Part shown: positions 1-5,616 of the stretch, in pieces
Layout: every line of letters begins with the position of its first letter
How positions within the stretch are numbered: position 1 is the stretch's first letter
Assembly (NCBI GenBank): GCA_947178685.1
Contig: CAMWZE010000048.1
Coordinates: 1-8,542, forward strand
Direction: 5' to 3'
Length of the DNA stretch: 8,542 nucleotides
From: an uncultured Porphyromonadaceae bacterium
GTDB lineage: Bacteria; Bacteroidota; Bacteroidia; Bacteroidales; Muribaculaceae
Translations under genes and position numbers: made by a program
The notes under the pieces: generated by a model
Seen by the model: the letters and a program-made list of their open reading frames with translations, nothing else
The model's database searches: none
Told to the model about the DNA's origin: nothing

Positions 1-16
1 ATATTATAGATTTCAT
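1..16 (-). CDS. Probable start of SusD-like lipoprotein gene (partial, 5 codons)
   Basis: On the minus strand an ATG at 16..14 is followed by in-frame codons for MKSII before the window ends. It sits 88 bp downstream of the susC-like stop. An A-rich stretch (ATAAAAGAAAAACTT) directly precedes it, typical of Bacteroidetes start regions, which generally lack a Shine-Dalgarno. In sus-like loci the gene right after susC is almost always susD, encoding a surface lipoprotein that caps the SusC barrel and binds glycan. MKSII would suit the start of a lipoprotein signal peptide, but no lipobox or domain is visible. The identity is inferred from position, and only the start codon and leader are seen directly. 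Confidence 0.5.
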
Positions 17-50
17 AAGTTTTTCTTTTATTGATTGATTTTCCGGGTTT

Positions 51-86
51 CAACCGAGTCTCCTCCCTGAGAGAGGAGGCCGGTTG
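51..86 (-). other. Intercistronic hairpin between susC-like and putative susD
   Basis: Inverted repeats CAACCG (51-56) and CGGTTG (81-86) enclose a second pair, CTCCTC (60-65) and GAGGAG (73-78), with a 3/2-nt internal loop and a 7-nt apical loop. The two 6-bp helices can stack into one 36-nt hairpin in the transcript. No run of U follows on the minus strand (the next bases read AAACCCGGAAAATC), so it does not look like a classical intrinsic terminator. A role in partial termination, RNA processing or protecting the susC 3' end is inference. Confidence 0.6.
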
Positions 87-104
87 GACTACGCCATATG
101 CTGA

Positions 105-3100
105 TCAGAAGCTGACGTTTACACCGAATGTGAATACACGCTGGGGAGAATATCCCTGACCGGTGGATGTAGCATTGATTTCAGGGTCTTGCACTTTAAT
201 GTGGTCAAGAACGAAGAGATTGGTACCGGTGAAGAATACGCGGAGGCTGTTCATGCCGGCTTTCTCCATCCACTTCGAAGGGAAGTTGTAAGAAACCGTG
301 AGATCTTTCAGACGGACAAACGATGCATCGTAACACCAGAAGTCGCTCCACTGGGTATTGTTGTCGCCATCCTTGTTAAACGCACGTGGATATTTCGAGT
401 TGGGAGTCTCCTCAGCTGAAATCCAACGGTTGTAGAAGAATGTCTTGTCGAGGTTGTAGGAGTAAGGCACAATCATCTGGCGCACCTGGGTCTGGCCGGT
501 GAATGTAAGATTAAGGCCAATTCCTTTCCATTCGGCACCGAGGTTAAGACCCATCACAATGCGGGGAACGTTACCGAAATTGCTGCGGATACGGTCGTCG
601 GTGGTAATCTTACCATCACCGTTCACATCCACGTACTTGATATCGCCGGGCTGCGCTCCTGCAAGATGCGGAGTGTTGTTAACCTCATCCCAGGTCTGAT
701 AGATACCGTCAGTCTTATACATCAGATATGTGTCGATGCTCTTGCCTGTGCGACGCTGCCATTCCGGCACTGTCTGAGCCTCATCAAAGAAAATGATCTT
801 GTTGTGGGTATAGGTAAAGTTGAATGATGCGTTGAAGTTCACATCACCTATACGGTTGCGATGAGTAAGCATAAGTTCTACACCCTGATTGCTTACCTCG
901 CCAATATTCTGGTCAGGAAGTGTAAGACCGGTGTAATCAGGCACTGAAGCATTCTTAGCAGTGAGGATATCCTTACGGTTCTGATAGAAGTATTCAGCGG
1001 TGAATCCGAGAAGTCCGTGCCATAGAGAACCGTCGATACCGATGTTCTTTGTGTCGACCTTCTCCCAAGTGATTGAGGGATTGCCGATACGTCCGGGGGC
1101 AAAACCTTTATTGAGTTCCGGATCTGTGCCGAGGATTGCTCCGTTCGACATAGTGTAGACACTCAGATATTGATAAGCCGATACTCGGTCATTACCAAGT
1201 TTACCCCATGAAGCACGAAGTTTGAGGTCGTCAACAATATCCGTATTGTCCTGGATAAATTTCTCCTGACCGAAACGCCAACCTACCGAGATTCCGGGGA
1301 AAGTGCCCCAACGATGACCGGGAGCAAAGTTCATCGAGCCATCGCGACGGAGTGTGAACTCCACGAGATAACGGTCCATGAAAGAGTAGTTGAGTCGGCC
1401 GAATATGTTCTGGCGTGAAGAATGATATCCATAGCCAGAGTTGCTCTTATCCTGATCCGCACCGAAGTTCAGATAATCGGGGAATGAGGTGAGGAAGTTC
1501 TTACGATAGGCGGAGAAATATTCACCGCTATACTTGCTCTGCTCATAAGCCACGAAAGCTCCTACGTGATGCTCGCCGAAATCACGGTCGTAGCCGAGTT
1601 TCACCATGAAAGTGGTGCGTGAATTGTCGTCGTGGTTCTGGTTAAGGTCGATCACGCCACCATTGGTGTTTGTGGTCTTCTTATCATACTCCTCAGTGAT
1701 AGGATTATAAGTGTATGTATCCCAGAGATTGTACATATACTTCTGCTCACGAGCGTGATAATCCACAGCAGCATATCCCGAAAGCGACAGGCCCTTGGTG
1801 ATCCAAGGCATCTGAAGATCAAATGAGAACTTCGTGTCGACATAAGTATCACGGATACGGTTGTAGCCTGTGGTTTCGCCGTCAATCAAAAGAGCAAGGT
1901 TGTTACCTCCGGAGATACCCGGGCCCGGCAGACCGTTGGGATAGAAGTCGTAGAGCCATGGATAAGCCATCATAGCCTCCCAGAAGATTGAGCTCGTAGA
2001 GGTGATCGCATTGTTGCGCTGCTCACGACGTGCCGCCAGATCGACTCCGATCTTCAGGTCGCGACAAATCTTGGCATCGATATTCGTACGCACCTGATAT
2101 GTCTGATAATTGAGCTTCGTGTTATTGTAGTTCGGCTTCTGATAGTTGTAGTCGGCCGCCACATAATAGCTGGCAACCTCGCTGCCTCCGTTAAGAGATA
2201 GGGAGTGGCGGGTGGCAGGGGTGACTTTGTTGAAGACACCACTCATCCATACGGTGTCGCCATAACGGCGATGATCGATGGTGCCGTCGAGATATCCCCC
2301 CTTCACATTCTCATACTGCGGAGTCTGGCCTTTATATTGCGAAATTTCATCGGTCCACACCATATTCTCATATGCGTTCATGAGATTGGGGGTGCGGGTC
2401 ATCTGCGACAGAGAGAATGTACCGTTATAAGTGATTGTCGGTTTCTGTACTGTGCCTCGTTTAGTAGTCACGAGGATTACACCGTTGGCAGCTTCGGCAC
2501 CGTAGATGGCAGCCGAGGCATCTTTCAGCACGTTGATACTTTCAATATCATTAGGGTTGAGGCGCTCAAGTCCTGAACGGCTTGCCACACCATCGATAAT
2601 GATGAGCGGCGAGTTGTCGTTGAGGGTGCCCTTACCACGGATATAGATGTCAGACCAGTCGGAGCCCGGCTCACCACCGTTAGACTTTGCAACCACGCCA
2701 GGAATCTGGCCGGCGAAAGTATTGGTGACGTTGGCCACACCGTTAGTCTTGAGATCGCTTCCTTTCACTGTGGAGACAGCGCCGGTCACTGATGCTTTCT
2801 TCTGCACACCGTAACCAACCACTACCATTTCTTCAAGCTCGTTGGCACTGCTTGAAAGGGTGATGTTCATCTTGCTCTGAGCCTTACCCTCGAAAGTATT
2901 GAAGCCTACATAGGAAACTACCAGTGTTGAGCCGGCGGGAACCTTAAGTGTAAAATTACCGTCAATATCGGTGGTAGTGCCTGTAGAGGTGCCTTTCACC
3001 AGCACGGAAGCTCCGATGAGGGGTTCATTTGTCTGCGCCTCCAATACTGTACCTTGCACCGTGACGGTCTGCTTTTCAGACTGCACCTGCTGAGGTGACG

Positions 3101-3200
3101 CGGCTATCGCATTAAGCGGATACATAGCCGTAGCTCCCAACGCAAGCACACCGGCTGTAATTAGGGATTTGCCGGAAGTGAGGTGATTCTGTAAAATCAT
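105..3200 (-). CDS. SusC-like TonB-dependent outer-membrane glycan transporter
   Basis: Predicted 1031-aa outer-membrane transporter that, with a SusD-like lipoprotein, would import oligosaccharides into the periplasm using TonB-ExbBD energy. Residues 1 to about 34 form a signal peptide ending in AIAAS. Residues about 47-118 are a carboxypeptidase-regulatory-like beta-sandwich (TVQGTVLEAQTNEPLIGASV onward). From about 120 the plug begins with EEMVVVGYG, and it contains the SusC signature NDIESINVLKDASAAIYG (217-234) followed by ANGVILVTTKRG. A long barrel follows and ends in VNVSF, with the terminal Phe expected of BAM-assembled barrels. An EF-hand-like loop, DVNGDGKITTDD, lies at residues 858-869, as in many SusC proteins. 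There is no N-terminal STN domain, so sigma/anti-sigma signalling through this protein is unlikely. Length is normal and the frame is intact. The ATG at 3200..3198 is directly followed by the signal peptide. It lies 128 bp downstream of GH97 with no clear promoter of its own, so co-transcription is likely. Substrate cannot be read from the sequence. Confidence 0.95.
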   Translation of the reverse strand: MILQNHLTSGKSLITAGVLALGATAMYPLNAIAASPQQVQSEKQTVTVQGTVLEAQTNEPLIGASVLVKGTSTGTTTDIDGNFTLKVPAGSTLVVSYVGFNTFEGKAQSKMNITLSSSANELEEMVVVGYGVQKKASVTGAVSTVKGSDLKTNGVANVTNTFAGQIPGVVAKSNGGEPGSDWSDIYIRGKGTLNDNSPLIIIDGVASRSGLERLNPNDIESINVLKDASAAIYGAEAANGVILVTTKRGTVQKPTITYNGTFSLSQMTRTPNLMNAYENMVWTDEISQYKGQTPQYENVKGGYLDGTIDHRRYGDTVWMSGVFNKVTPATRHSLSLNGGSEVASYYVAADYNYQKPNYNNTKLNYQTYQVRTNIDAKICRDLKIGVDLAARREQRNNAITSTSSIFWEAMMAYPWLYDFYPNGLPGPGISGGNNLALLIDGETTGYNRIRDTYVDTKFSFDLQMPWITKGLSLSGYAAVDYHAREQKYMYNLWDTYTYNPITEEYDKKTTNTNGGVIDLNQNHDDNSRTTFMVKLGYDRDFGEHHVGAFVAYEQSKYSGEYFSAYRKNFLTSFPDYLNFGADQDKSNSGYGYHSSRQNIFGRLNYSFMDRYLVEFTLRRDGSMNFAPGHRWGTFPGISVGWRFGQEKFIQDNTDIVDDLKLRASWGKLGNDRVSAYQYLSVYTMSNGAILGTDPELNKGFAPGRIGNPSITWEKVDTKNIGIDGSLWHGLLGFTAEYFYQNRKDILTAKNASVPDYTGLTLPDQNIGEVSNQGVELMLTHRNRIGDVNFNASFNFTYTHNKIIFFDEAQTVPEWQRRTGKSIDTYLMYKTDGIYQTWDEVNNTPHLAGAQPGDIKYVDVNGDGKITTDDRIRSNFGNVPRIVMGLNLGAEWKGIGLNLTFTGQTQVRQMIVPYSYNLDKTFFYNRWISAEETPNSKYPRAFNKDGDNNTQWSDFWCYDASFVRLKDLTVSYNFPSKWMEKAGMNSLRVFFTGTNLFVLDHIKVQDPEINATSTGQGYSPQRVFTFGVNVSF

Positions 3201-3260
3201 ATTTTATAGATTTTAGGTTAGTATAATATTAAGTCTATTTCAAGATTGATATATACCCGG

Positions 3261-3276
3261 TCGCCCCATAAGGCGA
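3261..3276 (-). other. Small GC-rich hairpin between GH97 and susC-like gene
   Basis: TCGCC (3261-3265) and GGCGA (3272-3276) are perfect inverted repeats around the 6-nt loop CCATAA. A nearby AAGAT/ATCTT pair (3242-3246 with 3276-3280) could extend or compete with the stem. No U-tract follows on the minus strand, so it is not an evident terminator. It lies in the 128-bp GH97-susC gap and may mark an RNA processing or stability element; that role is inferred. Confidence 0.4.
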
Positions 3277-3288
3277 TCTTTGATGCTG

Positions 3289-3307
3289 TAATGGATAAAT
3301 ACCATTA
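3289..3307 (-). other. AT-rich hairpin just after the GH97 stop codon
   Basis: TAATGG (3289-3294) and CCATTA (3302-3307) are perfect 6-bp inverted repeats around the 7-nt loop ATAAATA. It lies 21 bp beyond the GH97 stop codon on the transcribed minus strand. The stem is weak and no U-run follows, so termination is not supported. Together with the hairpin at 3261-3276 it makes this short gap relatively structured. Confidence 0.35.
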
Positions 3308-3328
3308 TGCCTTCGGATGCATTCAGAT

Positions 3329-5260
3329 TCACTTGATGATAGCGGCATATCCCCCGCCATCATACATATCTATTGTAATTGTGTCGCCACCTTTCACTTT
3401 ACGAGAACGACGTGCGAAATCACAGGCATCCCGGTCAACATTCACACCGTCTTCCCAACTTACAAGTGTGTGCGAACCCTTGATAAAGTCGAGCGGTATC
3501 TCAAACTTCGAACCTTTCTTACCAGAAAGGCCACCAATGTACCATGTGTCGCCACTACGGCGTGCCACCACTGCATATTCCCCTATCGCTGCCTTAAGAA
3601 CCCGGGTCTCATCCCACACCACAGGCACCTGAGAGAGAAATTCCATACATTCAGGCTCACGATAATATTTCGAAGGGCTGTCGGCGAGCATCTGAAGCGG
3701 ACTTTCATACACCACATACATGCCGAGCTGATGACAGCGTGTGCCTATCGAGGCCGGATGACTGTAGTCAACCTTATGTTCTTTCTCATGATAGTTGGTC
3801 ATGGCACCCGGGGTGTAATCCATCGGGCCTGCAACCATACGGGTGAATGGAAGCACCAGATTATGTTCCGGAGTTACCTTGCTGCTCCATTTATGGTTTT
3901 CAAGACCAGCCACTCCCTCGGAAGTGAGCACATTCGGGAAGGTACGTAACCAGCCTGTCGGCTTATAGGCTCCATGAAAGTCTACAAGAAGCTTACGGTC
4001 GGCAGCTTTACGCGCCACATCATAATAGAAATTCACCACCGCCTGATCATCGCGGTTCATGAAGTCCATCTTAATTCCTTTCACGCCCCATTTTTCAAAC
4101 TGGTCGAGAGCCTCATCAAGCTGAGCGCTGAACGGAGCCCATGACACCCAGAGAATAAGGTCGACTCCCCTCTTTTTCCCATAAGCCACAAGACGCTCAA
4201 TATCAATTTCAGGAATAGTCTTGGTGACATCCCACTCTTCCGACCATCCATCATCAATCACAACATACTCGATACCGTTTTTCGAGGCGAAATCTATGAA
4301 ATACTCATAGGTCTCATTATTGATGCCACTTTTGAAATCTACCCCGGTCACCATAAGATCATTATACCAGTCCCAGGCGATCTTTCCGGGTTTCACCCAA
4401 GAGTAATCCCCCTCAGCCTCGGGAGCCAGCTTATATATGAGCTGATTAGTGATGAGATTTGCATCATTATCGGTCACGATCACCGCTCTCCAGGGATAGG
4501 TACGTGTGCCTGCGGTGCGCGCGATGTAATCATGTCGCTTGGCAGGGAAGATCTGTCTTCCGGGTGTGGTTTTCTCCTCGGCCGCCACATTCGCATACAT
4601 TCCGGCAAACTCCGAAGCACCCTGACGACGCAGAAACATGCCGGGATAATTATCGAGATCAGACTCGCTGATAAAGATTCTCAGCCCATCGTCACCTTTA
4701 AGAAGAAGCGGAGTGCAGCAATAACGGTCGGTTTCAATTTCCGACAGCTTTAAAGGTGTAAACATAGGTTGCTGAGCCGTGAGAAGAGATTTCACCTCCG
4801 GGAAAAGAGTCTCATAGTCGGCAGGGAAGCGGAAAGTGGCCTGCTCAGCTAGCACATTTACAGAATCAGGGAACTCTGTACGGAAACGATAGCCAAAGCC
4901 ATCGTCATAGGCACGAAACTCTATGGCATAATCGCCGGCACGGAGCTCCATGCTATTGTAGTTATCATCGATAGTCGCACTCTTCTGCCTTATCACCGGT
5001 TTGATGGTGGTGTTTTTGGAGTCGCGCACAACATCTACAACTTTCATATTCCTTCCTATGCACTTTCCATTGTCGAAAGTCATTGCAACCGGAGAGGGAG
5101 CTATCACCTGCTTTCCGTCGAGGCTTACGCTATAGGTAGTTTCCTTTCCGGCATCCACAGTCACCGCCAAACGATTGTCGGGAGAGGAGACTTGCCATGT
5201 CTCTGCCGTGGCTCCAAGCGATACGGAAAGTAATGCTGTTAATAGGTATTTACGATTCAT
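3329..5260 (-). CDS. GH97 family glycosidase, retaining (alpha-galactosidase-like) type, periplasmic
   Basis: Predicted 643-aa family 97 glycoside hydrolase, a normal length for the family. Residues 1-19 are a type I signal peptide with a likely cut after GATA; there is no lipobox, so it is probably periplasmic. The N-terminal beta-sandwich (about 20-280) includes WQVSSPDNRL and the DDGFGYRFR segment (119-127). The TIM barrel (about 290-545) includes KIAWDWYND (293-301), YVVIDDGWSEEWD (332-344) and GIKMDFMNRDDQ (395-406), and a C-terminal beta domain ends in DGGGYAAII. GH97 splits into inverting SusB-type alpha-glucosidases and retaining enzymes such as BtGH97b, an alpha-galactosidase with nucleophile Asp415 and, as I recall, acid/base Glu470. 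Here Asp399 (KMDF) and Glu454 (AGLENHKW) have the same 55-residue spacing, supporting the retaining type. Alpha-galactosidase activity is favoured, but other alpha-glycosides are possible. It is the first gene of the leftward GH97-susC(-susD) operon. The ATG at 5260..5258 directly starts the signal peptide. Confidence 0.93.
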   Translation of the reverse strand: MNRKYLLTALLSVSLGATAETWQVSSPDNRLAVTVDAGKETTYSVSLDGKQVIAPSPVAMTFDNGKCIGRNMKVVDVVRDSKNTTIKPVIRQKSATIDDNYNSMELRAGDYAIEFRAYDDGFGYRFRTEFPDSVNVLAEQATFRFPADYETLFPEVKSLLTAQQPMFTPLKLSEIETDRYCCTPLLLKGDDGLRIFISESDLDNYPGMFLRRQGASEFAGMYANVAAEEKTTPGRQIFPAKRHDYIARTAGTRTYPWRAVIVTDNDANLITNQLIYKLAPEAEGDYSWVKPGKIAWDWYNDLMVTGVDFKSGINNETYEYFIDFASKNGIEYVVIDDGWSEEWDVTKTIPEIDIERLVAYGKKRGVDLILWVSWAPFSAQLDEALDQFEKWGVKGIKMDFMNRDDQAVVNFYYDVARKAADRKLLVDFHGAYKPTGWLRTFPNVLTSEGVAGLENHKWSSKVTPEHNLVLPFTRMVAGPMDYTPGAMTNYHEKEHKVDYSHPASIGTRCHQLGMYVVYESPLQMLADSPSKYYREPECMEFLSQVPVVWDETRVLKAAIGEYAVVARRSGDTWYIGGLSGKKGSKFEIPLDFIKGSHTLVSWEDGVNVDRDACDFARRSRKVKGGDTITIDMYDGGGYAAIIK

Positions 5261-5294
5261 GGTTAGTTATCGTTGGTTAGTTACTTTAGTTAGG
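5261..5294 (-). repeat. TTAGTTA repeats in the GH97 leader next to the start codon
   Basis: GGTTAGTTA occurs at 5261-5269 and again at 5275-5283, with a third TTAGTTA core at 5286-5292. On the transcript these read TAACTAA(CC), and the first abuts the GH97 ATG directly. A related ACTAACC also occurs in the susC-like leader (plus-strand GGTTAGT, 3217-3223). No Shine-Dalgarno is present, so the repeats occupy the ribosome-loading region. Function is unknown; they could affect translation or be simple sequence drift. Confidence 0.5.
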
Positions 5295-5323
5295 TGTATG
5301 CACATCGGTTATGTTCGATGGCG

Positions 5324-5331
5324 CAAAATTA
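5324..5331 (-). promoter_or_regulatory. Candidate Bacteroidetes -7 element for GH97-susC operon
   Basis: Read on the minus strand this is TAATTTTG, matching the Bacteroides primary-sigma -7 consensus TAnnTTTG. It would start transcription near 5318, giving a leader of roughly 55-60 nt. No TTTG or TTG sits at the expected 19-21 bp spacing upstream; the nearest TTTG is 35 bp away. The missing -33 element suggests dependence on an activator, which the adjacent repeat array could bind. Confidence 0.5.
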
Positions 5332-5362
5332 GGCATAGTAAAACAATTACATGTAGCTGAAA

Positions 5363-5443
5363 AATTCAAACATCAGTCGTTAACGTACAAACACCGTGCG
5401 GAATCGTACAAAATGAGTGCCCGATTGTACAGCACAATTACTA
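5363..5443. promoter_or_regulatory. 21-bp-phased bipartite direct repeats, candidate activator operator
   Basis: Two copies of CGTACAAA-N4-GTGC lie at 5384-5399 and 5405-5420, identical at all 12 defined positions and offset by exactly 21 bp. A third GTACA core falls in the same phase at 5427-5431 with a degenerate second box. A weaker unit, TTCAAACATC, lies one period on the other side (5365-5374). AraC-type DNA-binding domains contact two major grooves per monomer and bind tandem sites about 21 bp apart, so a regulator of this class, such as a hybrid two-component PUL sensor, is a plausible ligand. The array is about 50 bp upstream of the GH97 -7 element and about 120 bp upstream of the GH31 one. 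The regulator gene is not in the window. Confidence 0.6.
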
Positions 5444-5538
5444 AACACCTGACAATAATAAACTTGTTTCACACAATACATACGAAGTCAATTACCTTGA
5501 GACACTCATGAAAATCCTCACAATTTGCATAAGATTTG

Positions 5539-5569
5539 TTGCACAGGTAAAAACTTTATGTTAAATTTG
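5539..5569 (+). promoter_or_regulatory. Candidate promoter for GH31 (TTG - 20 bp - TAAATTTG)
   Basis: TAAATTTG at 5562-5569 matches the Bacteroides -7 consensus TAnnTTTG exactly at its fixed positions. TTG at 5539-5541 lies 20 bp upstream, and an overlapping TTTG is at 5535-5538, both near the normal -33 position. Transcription would begin around 5574-5577, leaving a leader of about 40 nt. It is more complete than the GH97 promoter, suggesting higher basal expression of the GH31. Confidence 0.6.
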
Positions 5570-5582
5570 CTCTTGCTTTAAG

Positions 5583-5616
5583 GTCGGGTGTATGTGTATC
5601 TTTTAAATTAACCGAC
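5583..5616 (+). other. Short inverted repeat flanking the GH31 leader
   Basis: GTCGG (5583-5587) and CCGAC (5612-5616) can pair around a 24-nt mainly A/U loop, with CCGAC touching the GH31 ATG. The 5-bp stem could expose or hide the ribosome-loading region, but it is short and may be coincidental. Confidence 0.3.

Larger units (their letters stand above)
5261..5616. other. 356-bp divergent regulatory region between GH97 and GH31
   Basis: No convincing gene lies here. Moving away from the GH97 start it holds three TTAGTTA repeats in the GH97 leader, a minus-strand -7 element (5324-5331), a 21-bp-phased repeat array (5363-5443), an AT-rich stretch without an obvious element (about 5444-5534), and a plus-strand promoter with a short leader for GH31 (5539-5616). 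It is the only place in the window where both transcription units can be controlled together. Confidence 0.8.

Noticed and set aside
51..86. Hairpin considered as a rho-independent terminator ending the operon
   Set aside because: No U-tract follows on the minus strand, and a plausible susD start lies just downstream.
2205..2576. 123-codon plus-strand open frame opposite the susC-like gene
   Set aside because: No recognizable motif and fully antisense to conserved SusC plug and early-barrel sequence.
105..3200. Transporter considered as a signalling TonB receptor controlling an ECF sigma factor
   Set aside because: The N-terminus goes from signal peptide directly into the carboxypeptidase-regulatory-like domain; no STN domain is present.
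3317..3949. 210-codon plus-strand open frame opposite the GH97 3' half
   Set aside because: Its translation is rich in His, Cys and Arg with no domain or signal, and it lies wholly antisense to a well-supported enzyme gene; it is a composition shadow.
5363..5443. Repeats considered as a small CRISPR array or tandem repeat
   Set aside because: Units are too short, only partly conserved and have no spacer-repeat structure or cas genes; operator phasing explains them better.
5311..5511. 66-codon plus-strand open frame in the divergent intergenic region
   Set aside because: It has no ribosome-loading context or known motif, runs across the phased repeat array and promoter region, and has composition unlike the flanking genes.
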